44,440 nt of DNA from Candidatus Jorgensenbacteria bacterium GW2011_GWB1_50_10 (GTDB lineage: Bacteria > Patescibacteriota > Minisyncoccia > UBA6257 > GWB1-50-10). Each line of letters opens with the position of its first letter. The stretch's first letter is position 1. Positions 10,817 to 20,738 of this stretch are shown here, one piece after another. Location of the stretch: NCBI GenBank assembly GCA_001004105.1, contig LCQK01000005.1:1-44440 (forward strand). Direction: 5' to 3'. The notes beneath the pieces were generated by a model that saw only the letters and a program-made list of their open reading frames with translations, made no database searches and had not been told where the DNA came from. The position numbers were made by a program, and so were the translations under genes.

Positions 10817-10958
10817 GACATGCGTTAAGTGCGGTTCGCAATTCGGGTGTACGGAAAAAACCGATTGCTGGTGCATGAACCAACCGCAAATTAAGCTGGA
10901 TATAAAGTATCGTCATGGCGATTGTCGTTGTCCAAGTTGTCTGACTAAGTTGAAATAG
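10809..10958 (+). CDS. 49-aa cysteine-rich CWC-type protein
   Basis: Own translation: MFKTCVKCGSQFGCTEKTDCWCMNQPQIKLDIKYRHGDCRCPSCLTKLK*; CxxCG..F.C....CWC....C.CP.C pattern. Not in the supplied ORF list. Confidence 0.75.
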   Translation: MFKTCVKCGSQFGCTEKTDCWCMNQPQIKLDIKYRHGDCRCPSCLTKLK

Positions 10959-11056
10959 GTTCGATTTTCCTCTTTAAAAGAGGAGGCTGCATGTAAGGCT
11001 TTATATTCGCTACGCAATGTCATACTTTGTGCTATTAACCGCGGAGTGGAGGTGAT

Positions 11057-11764
11057 ATGTTGCAAAAAAAGATAATTGCTGCAATAATCCTCATGGTTGC
11101 TGTGTCAGCTTTCGTTATAGGAAGTGCAGTCACATATCAGACCCACCAAATTCAGGCTCGGGAAAACTTAGCTTTCAAGAACCCCGTCGTTTTGGACTTG
11201 TACAAGGTTTCACCAGACAGTTCGCTAGTCATGAACGGTTGGACATACCTTGGGCAAACGCCACAAGGTTATCACTATCAATGGCTTGGGCGTAACAGTA
11301 TCATGAATCAAGGACAGAATTGGCAGAACTCACTAATCCTACAAAAAGGTGGAGCAGGAGGAATCACCTACATCGCGCTCTCAACAGGAACATACGGCGC
11401 TCAGACAGATACTTCACTTCAAGGCGGAGAAATCGGCAGCGGACTTGCACGAACATCAGCTCAAGCAAACCTAATCGCCGCAGCGGGCTCAGGTTCAATC
11501 ACTTTCACACTCATCAACACTTTCACCTACACAGGAGCAGCGGTTCAGAGCAATGTGCAACTTGCAGGGCTATTCACAAGCTCACCAATCGGCACTGGAA
11601 CCCTCTGGGCTGAGACAACCTTCGCAGATTTCGTAAGTCACATGAAAATGATTTACGGAAGCGGAACGGTGAATCTCAGCTCGGGTGATACCTTGACCAT
11701 AAAGCCACTTGGAATATTCTCAGTGGTTTGGGAGACATGGACAATCACCTCGGGTGGAGCTTAA
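11057..11764 (+). CDS. Secreted beta-rich protein resembling phage 'ALGTGT...EAGLF...ARTTF...' virion-associated domain
   Basis: Signal/TM N-terminus; 'YIALSTGTYGAQTDTSLQGGEIGSGLAR...GSITFTLINTFTYTGAAVQSNVQLAGLFTSSPIGTGTLWAETTF...SGDTLTI...WTI'. Confidence 0.6.
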   Translation: MLQKKIIAAIILMVAVSAFVIGSAVTYQTHQIQARENLAFKNPVVLDLYKVSPDSSLVMNGWTYLGQTPQGYHYQWLGRNSIMNQGQNWQNSLILQKGGAGGITYIALSTGTYGAQTDTSLQGGEIGSGLARTSAQANLIAAAGSGSITFTLINTFTYTGAAVQSNVQLAGLFTSSPIGTGTLWAETTFADFVSHMKMIYGSGTVNLSSGDTLTIKPLGIFSVVWETWTITSGGA

Positions 11765-11900
11765 GTGAGTAAACAATCCTGCAAGTCCTTTTTTTATCAT
11801 TATAGCGTAAGCTCTATTTCTTTCATTTCATGTTTTAATTTGTGGTGAAGTTGTTATTCGACTGAGCTTGATAGGATGAAGTGGAATTATCGAGGCTTAG

Positions 11901-13247
11901 ATGTCGTACCTGCCGCTCCGGGGGGAAGTTGAAATGAGCTTTAGCCAAGTTCTTAGTTCTCATAAGTGGGCCGTATTTCTTCTATGTGTTTTCGTTAGTC
12001 TCGACCTTGCGTTATTGGCCGTCCCTCCGTACTCGATTTACGATGAAGTGGTCTACGTGCCTGTGGCGTATAACATGGTGCGGCTAACACCGCAGCCTTT
12101 GATTCCGCGTTTTCTTGGTAACCCAGTAACCGTGGCTGGGTCGTTGAATCTCACAATATACTATCCAAACAGAACATTGGGCCAAGATTTCAATTTAGAA
12201 CAGCCACCTTTAGGTAAAGTTATCATTGGGTTTTTCGTCTACGCGTTTTCTCCGAATGTTGTGAGTTTCTTCTGGGCGCGTGTTCCTAGCGTTATCATGG
12301 GCGCGGTCGCTTTAGTGAGTATTTATGGTATCGGGTTAACGATTTTCAATGAAAAGAAATGGGCATTACTAAGTATGGTCTTCCTAAACTTCGATACGCT
12401 GTTTTGGATTCACAGCCGAGCCGCACTACTCGACATTTACATGCTCGCCTTCATGATGGTCGGAATATTTCTATACTTGAGAAATCGCCCGTATCTCTCG
12501 ATGTTTTTCTTAGCGTTATCTACTCTATCGAAATGGACTGGAATTTTCGGGTTATTTATCGTGTTAATTTATTCGCTAGTGCAACGTGAGGATAACTTGA
12601 AGCAATGGGTCAAACAATCAGTGATAAACATCAGTCTATGTGCATCTATAGTGTTCATAATGTTCACGGTTCTCCTGCAATTCTTCGGGGTTTCACACAA
12701 TCCCTTTACAGAAATTATGTTATACCTAAAATGGAACTCTAGTATAAATTGGACGCTGAGCCTCGTTCAAGGAGTGCCGTCAAGTCAGCCTTGGGCTTGG
12801 CTATTCAATCAAACCCCTGTGCGATACGCGTGGCTTTTTGACCCTGCAACAAACTTGGCGCTGATAAGTTTCTGGGCGCAAATGAATCCCGCCATAATTT
12901 TCATGGCTGTACCAGTCATGGCATACGCTAGCTACGACATTTACAAAACTAAAAGTAGCTCTAGCACACTTATCTTGATATGGTTCATGGCAACATGGCT
13001 ACCGTACTTCGTAATATCAATAGGCGGAGCGGAACAATTTATTCATCACAGCTTAGCAATGTTAGTGTCCGTTGTACTAGGGGTAATTAATTGGTTGCGA
13101 ACCCAACGTAAACCCTTCATCATTGGCTATTCTGCTTTCGTATTCGCCGCATGGCTATGGGCATATCCATATCCGTTTCTGATATTGTACATTACAGGAG
13201 CGAGCCGATATGCACTGCCTCCATTGAACTTCTTGTTTGGGGCATAA
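11901..13247 (+). CDS. Integral-membrane glycosyltransferase, PMT/GT39 (ArnT-like, GT-C)
   Basis: 'YSIYDEVVYVPVAYNM', 'NLEQPPLGKVIIGFFVYAFSPNVVSFFWARVPSVIMGAVALVSIYGIG', 'WIHSRAALLDIYMLAFM'; many TMs. Confidence 0.88.
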   Translation: MSYLPLRGEVEMSFSQVLSSHKWAVFLLCVFVSLDLALLAVPPYSIYDEVVYVPVAYNMVRLTPQPLIPRFLGNPVTVAGSLNLTIYYPNRTLGQDFNLEQPPLGKVIIGFFVYAFSPNVVSFFWARVPSVIMGAVALVSIYGIGLTIFNEKKWALLSMVFLNFDTLFWIHSRAALLDIYMLAFMMVGIFLYLRNRPYLSMFFLALSTLSKWTGIFGLFIVLIYSLVQREDNLKQWVKQSVINISLCASIVFIMFTVLLQFFGVSHNPFTEIMLYLKWNSSINWTLSLVQGVPSSQPWAWLFNQTPVRYAWLFDPATNLALISFWAQMNPAIIFMAVPVMAYASYDIYKTKSSSSTLILIWFMATWLPYFVISIGGAEQFIHHSLAMLVSVVLGVINWLRTQRKPFIIGYSAFVFAAWLWAYPYPFLILYITGASRYALPPLNFLFGA

Positions 13248-13295
13248 TCACTCCACTATTTCGTGTTGTTGAATAAGCCTTAAATCCCTACGTTA

Positions 13296-13307
13296 TCATC
13301 ATGATGA
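13296..13307. promoter_or_regulatory. TCRTCATGAYGA palindrome copy (perfect)
   Basis: tcatcatgatga within 14-bp perfect palindrome; downstream of cttaaatcc; before LamG gene. Confidence 0.85.
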
Positions 13308-13330
13308 TGTTTGTTGGAAAGGGTTAAACT

Positions 13331-14686
13331 TTGATGGCGAATAAGCGAAGCATTACTGTTTTAGTCGTTTTCATGCTACTCAGTCTATCAGCGTTGTTAC
13401 CCGTTCAGGCGATTGTGCCACCGTCGAGCGGCCAGCAATTATGGTGGAGGTTCACTGAAGGGTCTGGTTCAACAGTCGCGGATACGTCTGGTAACGGTTA
13501 CGCGGGCACATTCACTAATGGTCCAACATGGGCAACTGGTAAAGTGTCAGGTGACTACGCGGCTCAATTTACGGGTGGTACGCATGAATTCGTAACCACT
13601 GTTCTGGCTCCGGTGGGCTTATCAATCGTTGGAAATCAAGTTTCTGTTTGTGCGTTTCTACAAACTACTCATCATCCGTCCGACCATGAAGTAATCGTTG
13701 AAATGGGTGAGAATGAAGCGGGAAGCTATGGCTTGTTCTTCGAAAGCGACGGCGCAATTTTGTGGCAAACTTCAGCCGGTGGGGTGCATGGCGCAACGGT
13801 TGGCCTTTGGGATGGTGCTTGGCATATTATTTGTGGAGTCTACGACGGCACACTTGGAAGTAACCAAATGACGCTTTGGGAAGATGCTGTCCTCGACGTT
13901 AACACTGGTACAGCTACAGGGAGCTTGGGAGGCAATGCTCACTACTTTACAGCGGGAGGATTTCACACTTCAGTCGCATATCAACTTGGAGGTAGCGGAG
14001 GAGTAGCGAACGTAGCTGAGGTTATGGTTTATAATCGTGCGCTAAGCGCAGGCGAGGTTCACGCGATTTACGATTACGGTGTGCAGGTGGTTACGACCAT
14101 GACGGCAGTTACTACGACGACTGCTACGAGTCTGTCCACGACTACGGTGTTTTCGACTTCCACGAGTCCGACAACCACTACGGTTACGAGTGGTTCCACA
14201 TCAGTTTCCACGAGCGTGTCTACGAGTACGCGCACAAGCACTGTGACGAGTGTTAGCACGACGACGAGCGTTCGTTCCACAACCACCACATCCACAGCTA
14301 CGAGTCCACAGCCCTTCACAATCCAAACGAATTCATCGCTAATCAGTTACTCTGTCAGCGGGAACGGGTTGAATATCACCGTGAGCGGTCCAGCGGGGAC
14401 TGTGGGGCATACTAAAGTGGCTTTGTTGAAATCTTTCTTCAACACTAGTCCAATAGTGTATCTCGATAACGGCCACGCGAACCTGATTCCGCCAACCACA
14501 ATAACCAACAACTCCACCCACTGGACACTGGACTTGTACTACCACCAGTCGCAGCACCAGATTAGCATAGTCGGAAACGTTTTTTCCATTCCAGAATACC
14601 CTTCAGAATTCATAACATTGCTGCTCGGATTAACACTAATAATTTCGCTCGCCGTTCTGAAACACAAAACCGTTAAAAGCCTTTAA
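13331..14686 (+). CDS. Secreted LamG/concanavalin-like protein with Thr/Ser stalk and PEF-CTERM-like tail
   Basis: Signal peptide; 'WWRFTEGSGSTVADTSGNGYAGTFTNGPTW' LamG; long STTT stalk; 'IPEYPSEFITLLLGLTLIISLAVLKHKTVKSL'. TTG 13331 or ATG 13334 start. Confidence 0.87.
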   Translation: MMANKRSITVLVVFMLLSLSALLPVQAIVPPSSGQQLWWRFTEGSGSTVADTSGNGYAGTFTNGPTWATGKVSGDYAAQFTGGTHEFVTTVLAPVGLSIVGNQVSVCAFLQTTHHPSDHEVIVEMGENEAGSYGLFFESDGAILWQTSAGGVHGATVGLWDGAWHIICGVYDGTLGSNQMTLWEDAVLDVNTGTATGSLGGNAHYFTAGGFHTSVAYQLGGSGGVANVAEVMVYNRALSAGEVHAIYDYGVQVVTTMTAVTTTTATSLSTTTVFSTSTSPTTTTVTSGSTSVSTSVSTSTRTSTVTSVSTTTSVRSTTTTSTATSPQPFTIQTNSSLISYSVSGNGLNITVSGPAGTVGHTKVALLKSFFNTSPIVYLDNGHANLIPPTTITNNSTHWTLDLYYHQSQHQISIVGNVFSIPEYPSEFITLLLGLTLIISLAVLKHKTVKSL

Positions 14687-14693
14687 TCGCTCA

Positions 14694-14709
14694 GTAGCCT
14701 ACAGGCTAC
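14694..14709. promoter_or_regulatory. Inverted repeat gtagcc-taca-ggctac in promoter of paralog B
   Basis: 6-bp arms, 4-nt spacer, between cctttaatc and TTG 14716. Confidence 0.5.
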
Positions 14710-14715
14710 GTTCCC

Positions 14716-17700
14716 TTGCGACGCCACCTAAAATATTCGCTCTACTCGCTCTTAATCGTAGCCTTCATGCTCATACCATTAACACCGAACCTTAATCAGC
14801 AGCAGAACACGCAGCCAATATCGCCAAACCAATTCACTATTCCAGCGATTCCTGAGCACCAACCCTTCTGGGATTTCTGGTTAACAATCCGTGACTGGTT
14901 AATCCGCAATCTACAGTCGGGGCATCAACTTCAAGGCTTCTTCGGCTCCTTCACAAGTAACATTCCCAAATGGATACACCCCTACGAACTGTTGCCAACC
15001 GTTCAAGCTGCGAACCTCGGCGGCTCAACTCTTGGGAGCCTAACGTACGTTGACCCATCATTTTCCTTAGTGGGGGGCAAGTACGATTACGCGACAACCT
15101 TCGGCCACTACACGTTATCGTTGGCGAAGTCAGAGAACGCTTACATCGTATCATGGCAGTCGCCCGACGCGGTTGGTAAGAAGGATGTTGCCAGCACCGC
15201 TTTCGTATTACTAGAGAACGGTAATTTCCTTCCAGATTCATGGAGTACACAGGTTACATTCACCGCGCAAACCCCCTACGCTCTAAGCGACCATTTTGAT
15301 GGTTCGTGGGAAATCAGGCAGAAGTCAACTGGACTTCTGATTGCAACCTCGCATCTAATTGTTCAATTTCAGCGCACTGCCCTACCGAAGATTAGCGCCA
15401 ACATAGTAAAAGAGTGGTACTACACTAACCCGCTGTGTACTTCGTCGCTTGATGATTGTCCGACTGAAACCTACTGGAACCAAGTAGGCTTAGGTTCGCT
15501 GCAATGGGTGTGGCAGATTGCTCCTAACACTGGTTGCGATAGCGTTAACGGACTAAACATAGTAAACCTCACCGCATCAAGCGACGGCATGAAGTTGTCC
15601 GAGTCTAGCAAACTTGACTTTAGTTCGTGCGAGTGGTCAGCTTCATGGCAGGAGTACGGCTCACTACCTGTTGAGATACAAGTTAACGGTGACAAGAAAG
15701 GCAAGGGGGTGTTTTCGAAAGGAGCAATCGAAGTCAAGTTCCCGGTCAACATGACCACGATTGACCCCACGTTCGGAATCACAAGCACAGGCTCAACGAG
15801 CTACCCACGCGCGAAAGCTATGACGGCAAATGGTGATGCTCAACTTGATACGGCACAGTCAAAGTTCGGTGGTTCAAGCAGCCTCTATGATGGTAATGGT
15901 GATTATTGGAGTACGGCTGATAGCGCTGATTGGGCTTTTGGAACTGGGGCTTTCACAATCTCCCTATGGGCGCGTTTCAATGTGTTGCCCGCCGCAAATG
16001 AGTACACTTGGTTTCTATCGCAGTCAGTTGACACTACGCATTTCTGGTATTTCGCAGTAAAGAATAACGCTGGAACCTACGAGTTCAGGGTGCGCAGTAA
16101 CGATGGGGCTGGTGCTGGCTTTGATACGGCGATTGCCACGTCCTTCTCCACGGCAACTTGGTATCACATCGAACTTGACCGTAGCGGAAATACTCTCTAC
16201 ATCTTCAAAGATGGGACTAGTGCGGGTACTTCCACGGAAACAGATGCTAACCCTGATGTCGCAGGGTCTCTCGTGATTGGTGGCGACGCAGTTTGGGCTG
16301 TGTACCTGAATGGTTGGGAGGATGATGTTCAAATCATGAAAGGAACTGCTCTGCACACGTCTAATTTCACAGCCCCCACCGTTCCTTACTCTCGTACTTC
16401 CGGTATGGGAATTGACTTGCACTTTGACGGAGCTGACGCAGCAACTACCACCGTCGATGATGTGCTTACAGGGCAGACGCTTTACACGAAGGCTACTCTC
16501 AGCGGTTCCGCGACGGTTACGAGCGTTAGCTTCTGCTCCCTCACCACCTCTGGAAGCGTGGTTCTTGGAATATGGACCGATAGTAGCGGACCGTCAGTTC
16601 TAAAATGGAATAGTTCAACCTCGGGTACATCCGTGAACGCGTCAGCATGTTCAGGCTCCTCAAATTGGACTACGATTAATATTAGTAGCGGTAGCCCTAC
16701 CGCGTTGAATCTTGGCACAGCAACATATTGGCTTGGATTTCAATGGACATTTGTTTCAAACACTTACTATGCTGGTCCCGCATACGCGTCAGGTGGCGCG
16801 AACACGGGCGCGTACACTTGGGATAATTTCGGCACTTTGCAAAGCACCGTATCGAGTCCTACTCTGTCCACGGAGAATTACAGTGAATACGTCACATACA
16901 CGGCGGGCGCATCAGGCACCCCATCGGAAACCGGAAACGTTTCAGATGCACTGGCGCGTTTACGCAACGTTCCTAAATCGTTCTCTGATGCATTAAACCT
17001 AATCGATTCAATAATTAAGAGCACTAGTAAACCGCTGACTGAAACCCTGAACTTGACCGATGTTCTCAGCTTCAAGTTTGTGGGTGCAAGAAGTTTCACT
17101 GACGTTCTCAACATTACGGAGTTACTCGCGCGTGGAATCGGTAAGCCGCTCTCGGAAATTCTCAATCTCACTGATGTGTTATCGTTCAGCTTTGTGGGCT
17201 CGCGTGGACTTTCAGACACACTCAATCTAGTAGACTTGTTAGCTCACAGAACCGGCAAATCCCCAGCAGAAACGTTGAATCTCGCCGACATTCTATCGTT
17301 CAAGTTCATTGGCACACGCACCCTTGCTGACATGCTGAACCTTACGGATGTGCTATCCCACACCGTCGGTAAGACGCTATTCGATTTCCTAAATCTTACA
17401 GAATCATTATCGAGCACTTTCATTGGTTCACGGGCGAACACGGAAACCTTAACCCTCACAGACTTAATCGCGAGAGGTGCCGGAAAAACCCTTACAGACC
17501 AACTTATTCTAGCCGATACTTTTCTCCGACAATTCTTTGGCACACGCACACTCGCAGAAATCCTTAACCTCACTGAGTCCGTAAACACCGGCAAAGTGCT
17601 CACTACAAATCTCACAGACATGGTAACAATAACAGAATCCTTATCGAACCTCTACATGTTCAACCGGCCACTCGCAGATAACTTAATCTTAACTGAGCTG

Positions 17701-18573
17701 CTTAACTTCTCAGGACGCTTCAGCAAATCCTTCACCGACGCGTTAGGCATAACGGATGCACTATCGAAAGGCGGAATCAAATATCCCACAGATATTTTGA
17801 ATCTCACAGATTCATTAACGCGTTCATACTTCGGACTTCGCAGCAACACGGAAACGTTAACACTAACGGAAACACTTAACCGTCAACAATCAATTTCATT
17901 CACGCTCAGCGACCTGCTCACAATCACCGATAATTTAACAGTAATCTTTCACGCGGGCGGAGGTGGAGCCGTAATCAACGTATCAATCGCGGACGTGTTG
18001 AACCTTTCAGAGTTGCTCAGCAAACTCCTAGTTCCAGCGGGCGGCACTGGCAGTGGTTACGTTGCTAGTCCAACTCCGTTGATTCAACTCCAACTCGCCG
18101 CTATCCCACGCATCGCGACGCTCGACTACTTAACCGCGTACCCAACTAGCTTCCAACTGTTCCTCTTCAAACCAACAAGCGTCGTCCAAATGCGTTTCAC
18201 AGCCCTAAACGGAAACCGAACCCAAGACACGCTGAATGTCTGGTACACCATCAACCGCAACAATCAGCCCTACCTCACCACGCCAAAGGAGCAGCATATC
18301 ATAGACCCGAACACGCCAACAACCTTCAGCAGTTGGCTTCTACTTGAACAAGCCGGAACATACCAGATTATAGGCTACGCGGAAGGTACAAACCAAGTAA
18401 CTCTACCGCCGCAAACCGTCACGATAACTACGCTCGATTTATTTTTAGCCACTATCCTACTTTGGAGTCCAATCGTAGCATTAATCGCAATCGTCAGCTA
18501 CATGAGCATCAACACTGTCCGAAACAGACGCGACGAAGCAAGAAGGAAAGAAAACGAACCACCAGAAGAGTGA
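14716..18573 (+). CDS. Giant repeat surface protein, paralog B (1285 aa; LamG domain, LTDxLNLTDxL repeats, C-terminal TM)
   Basis: Signal; 'IPAIPEHQPFWDFWLTIRDWL'; LamG region ~aa 375-560; >15 repeats; C-terminal TM plus charged tail. Confidence 0.88.
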   Translation: MRRHLKYSLYSLLIVAFMLIPLTPNLNQQQNTQPISPNQFTIPAIPEHQPFWDFWLTIRDWLIRNLQSGHQLQGFFGSFTSNIPKWIHPYELLPTVQAANLGGSTLGSLTYVDPSFSLVGGKYDYATTFGHYTLSLAKSENAYIVSWQSPDAVGKKDVASTAFVLLENGNFLPDSWSTQVTFTAQTPYALSDHFDGSWEIRQKSTGLLIATSHLIVQFQRTALPKISANIVKEWYYTNPLCTSSLDDCPTETYWNQVGLGSLQWVWQIAPNTGCDSVNGLNIVNLTASSDGMKLSESSKLDFSSCEWSASWQEYGSLPVEIQVNGDKKGKGVFSKGAIEVKFPVNMTTIDPTFGITSTGSTSYPRAKAMTANGDAQLDTAQSKFGGSSSLYDGNGDYWSTADSADWAFGTGAFTISLWARFNVLPAANEYTWFLSQSVDTTHFWYFAVKNNAGTYEFRVRSNDGAGAGFDTAIATSFSTATWYHIELDRSGNTLYIFKDGTSAGTSTETDANPDVAGSLVIGGDAVWAVYLNGWEDDVQIMKGTALHTSNFTAPTVPYSRTSGMGIDLHFDGADAATTTVDDVLTGQTLYTKATLSGSATVTSVSFCSLTTSGSVVLGIWTDSSGPSVLKWNSSTSGTSVNASACSGSSNWTTINISSGSPTALNLGTATYWLGFQWTFVSNTYYAGPAYASGGANTGAYTWDNFGTLQSTVSSPTLSTENYSEYVTYTAGASGTPSETGNVSDALARLRNVPKSFSDALNLIDSIIKSTSKPLTETLNLTDVLSFKFVGARSFTDVLNITELLARGIGKPLSEILNLTDVLSFSFVGSRGLSDTLNLVDLLAHRTGKSPAETLNLADILSFKFIGTRTLADMLNLTDVLSHTVGKTLFDFLNLTESLSSTFIGSRANTETLTLTDLIARGAGKTLTDQLILADTFLRQFFGTRTLAEILNLTESVNTGKVLTTNLTDMVTITESLSNLYMFNRPLADNLILTELLNFSGRFSKSFTDALGITDALSKGGIKYPTDILNLTDSLTRSYFGLRSNTETLTLTETLNRQQSISFTLSDLLTITDNLTVIFHAGGGGAVINVSIADVLNLSELLSKLLVPAGGTGSGYVASPTPLIQLQLAAIPRIATLDYLTAYPTSFQLFLFKPTSVVQMRFTALNGNRTQDTLNVWYTINRNNQPYLTTPKEQHIIDPNTPTTFSSWLLLEQAGTYQIIGYAEGTNQVTLPPQTVTITTLDLFLATILLWSPIVALIAIVSYMSINTVRNRRDEARRKENEPPEE

Positions 18574-18582
18574 GAACGAAAC

Positions 18583-18846
18583 TTGAAGCAAATTCATTTT
18601 TTCCTAATCACGTATGGAAGCCCGTTTCTCGTGTTTTGGTTAACAATGGTATACGTCGCAGTTTACCGGATTCCGTTTTTATGGTTACTCGTTTACGCGG
18701 CGGCGATTATTAGCGTTCATCAGGGAGTAATTTTCATTTACCAGAAAAATCAAGCGCAAATACAAAAGTGGAGGTGGGAACGAGCCGTCCGAAAACAGGA
18801 ACTTCTAAATAGTCGTACATCTCAAACACATATGTCATCATCATGA
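18583..18846 (+). CDS. Small membrane protein, two TMs, basic C-terminus
   Basis: TTG start; hydrophobic N-terminal half. Confidence 0.6.
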   Translation: MKQIHFFLITYGSPFLVFWLTMVYVAVYRIPFLWLLVYAAAIISVHQGVIFIYQKNQAQIQKWRWERAVRKQELLNSRTSQTHMSSS

Positions 18847-18849
18847 CGG
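18838..18849. promoter_or_regulatory. TCRTCATGAYGA palindrome copy
   Basis: tcatcatgacgg, 1 mismatch; upstream of 18902 gene. Confidence 0.6.
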
Positions 18850-18901
18850 TTACCCAGTCATCTACACATTTCGCGTCCACTTCAATAGAGTTGAAACTGG
18901 A

Positions 18902-20038
18902 ATGAGTAAACAACAAAGCACCTACATTGACCCCGCGTACGCTAGAGTTCAAAGTTCGCAGAGTGTCCAACAAGTTAAAGCACAATTTGCTCTGATAGGT
19001 ATTATAGTAGGAGGAATGATGTTTGTTTTCATAGCGTTTTTCTACGCTAGTACTACGTGGGGGATGCTTGTTGGGCTTATCATCGCAGGATTAGGTAGCG
19101 CGGGAATTATCGGTTCTTTATTGGGATATTATTGGTTAGCCATAGTACTTCCTGTAGGTTCAGGAATCAACTTGTCAGCCCAAATTTTTGAACTTCCAAG
19201 CCTCGCTGGAGGTGTGTACTTGGTGATGAATCAACCCATCGTAGAAATTCCAATGGATGATGAGGAACGGTTAATGCCCGTTCGGGTTCCTATGGGAATC
19301 TACAGGAAAGAAGCTACTAACGCTGGGGGTTCACAAACTCAGCAAAGTGAAGGATTAAAAGTGATTGAGGAAGTTCGCGGTATCTGCCCTTCATGTAAAA
19401 ACGAGATTGAATTAGAGACAGGTGAAATTTACTATGAATCACCATTTATGCAGTTTTCCACACACGGATACGTTTTAACTCCAAGTCCGGGTACAGCACC
19501 TTTCGATAAAGCGGTAATTATCAGTCCATGTTCCCTCGGCGAATTAATAGACGTTCAGGATTTACTTATCTACAAAGGGATGCTCGTTATGGGGCGAGTA
19601 ACTTATCTTAGTTTGGGGCGTATTTTTGAAATGGATTCAGGTACAGACTTTAGTGCGCCTTGCTACGCTGTCCTGTTTTCCACTTGGCATGTTCAACTCG
19701 CGCAAAGGCTTGCGGGATTTACTCCGGCCTACATGGTTCCTAACAGGGAAAAGATAATTTCATTTTATAACATGTGGGGGATTACCGAAGCAATGAAGTT
19801 GAAGCAGCAACTCGCCACCGCCAAGTCCCGTATTGACAGTTTAGAGGCGAATCAGCCCGAGTTCCGCATGGCCCTCGAAGCAGGCATAGCGCATGAGCGT
19901 AAGCAGGAGGAGCTGATTGACCTGTTTCCGCGAACCGCAAGGACACGATGGTTCCAACCCAAATGGATAGCCCTAGTCGCCGCAGTGATTATAAGTGCCG
20001 TCATCATCACATATCTACTTACGATAGGGTTCAAGTAG
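18902..20038 (+). CDS. Membrane protein with zinc-ribbon-like insert and coiled-coil before C-terminal TM
   Basis: Two N-terminal TMs; 'GICPSCKNEIELETGEIYYESPFMQF'; 'MKLKQQLATAKSRIDSLEANQ'; C-terminal TM 'WIALVAAVIISAVIITYLLTIGFK'. Confidence 0.75.
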   Translation: MSKQQSTYIDPAYARVQSSQSVQQVKAQFALIGIIVGGMMFVFIAFFYASTTWGMLVGLIIAGLGSAGIIGSLLGYYWLAIVLPVGSGINLSAQIFELPSLAGGVYLVMNQPIVEIPMDDEERLMPVRVPMGIYRKEATNAGGSQTQQSEGLKVIEEVRGICPSCKNEIELETGEIYYESPFMQFSTHGYVLTPSPGTAPFDKAVIISPCSLGELIDVQDLLIYKGMLVMGRVTYLSLGRIFEMDSGTDFSAPCYAVLFSTWHVQLAQRLAGFTPAYMVPNREKIISFYNMWGITEAMKLKQQLATAKSRIDSLEANQPEFRMALEAGIAHERKQEELIDLFPRTARTRWFQPKWIALVAAVIISAVIITYLLTIGFK

Positions 20039-20049
20039 AGTAGAATGTA

Positions 20050-20640
20050 ATGAGCCAAATTTCCGTTTCTCGACTTAGACGTAAACCTTCCCTTGTGCGA
20101 GGTAAGGAGGAGTCGGCTACTCAACGTGCGGAACGGAAAAAGTTCATACGAAGTATGATGGAGGAGCGCACAAGCAAATTCGAAGACACCACGTTAACCG
20201 AACAAGTAATGGGCAAAGATAATCAGCCATTAACTCACAAAGAGGGCGGACGTGATGTTCCAGTTATGCGTCCAATCTCGCAAGCATTTGAATTATCCCG
20301 CGCCATCGAGGTTGCAACCCACGGTTGGGGACTCGGCAAAAAATTCCCAATAACCAAAGAAAATATTCTCGCATTCAAGAAACTAACCAACATAGCCACG
20401 CTCTACGAGCAAGACCTCGGCCCAGACCACCCCGCAACGAAATGGATACTCGGAAAACTACAAAACCACGCGCTCACCCTCTGGCCCCGAGGCAACACCT
20501 ACGACGCTAAAGAAATAGACATGGTGGAAGCCAAATCAGACGCGCAGGAAATCTTAACGAAAATGCTAGCCGAACGATACGGAGCAAACTTACCAATCTC
20601 TCCCGACATCAAGAAACAGGAGCAGCAAGAAGGAGAATAA
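20050..20640 (+). CDS. Hypothetical soluble charged protein next to ATPase
   Basis: Intact 196-aa ORF between two co-directional genes. Confidence 0.65.
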   Translation: MSQISVSRLRRKPSLVRGKEESATQRAERKKFIRSMMEERTSKFEDTTLTEQVMGKDNQPLTHKEGGRDVPVMRPISQAFELSRAIEVATHGWGLGKKFPITKENILAFKKLTNIATLYEQDLGPDHPATKWILGKLQNHALTLWPRGNTYDAKEIDMVEAKSDAQEILTKMLAERYGANLPISPDIKKQEQQEGE

Positions 20641-20738
20641 ACACGTCACTACAAGTTTCCACTACTTCAATTTACGCTATCCCAGAAAAAACAAATTCTC
20701 GTTTCAACGCGAATAGCGATTGGTTCATCCGAGCCGTC

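Noticed and set aside
10969-10983. cctctttaaaagagg hairpin as a terminator
   Set aside because: No following T-tract; it lies close to the next promoter; function unclear.
14074-14319. Minus-strand Val-rich ORF (also 23635-23931, 40712-40921)
   Set aside because: Antisense shadow of Thr/Ser (ACN) stalk codons; no start context.
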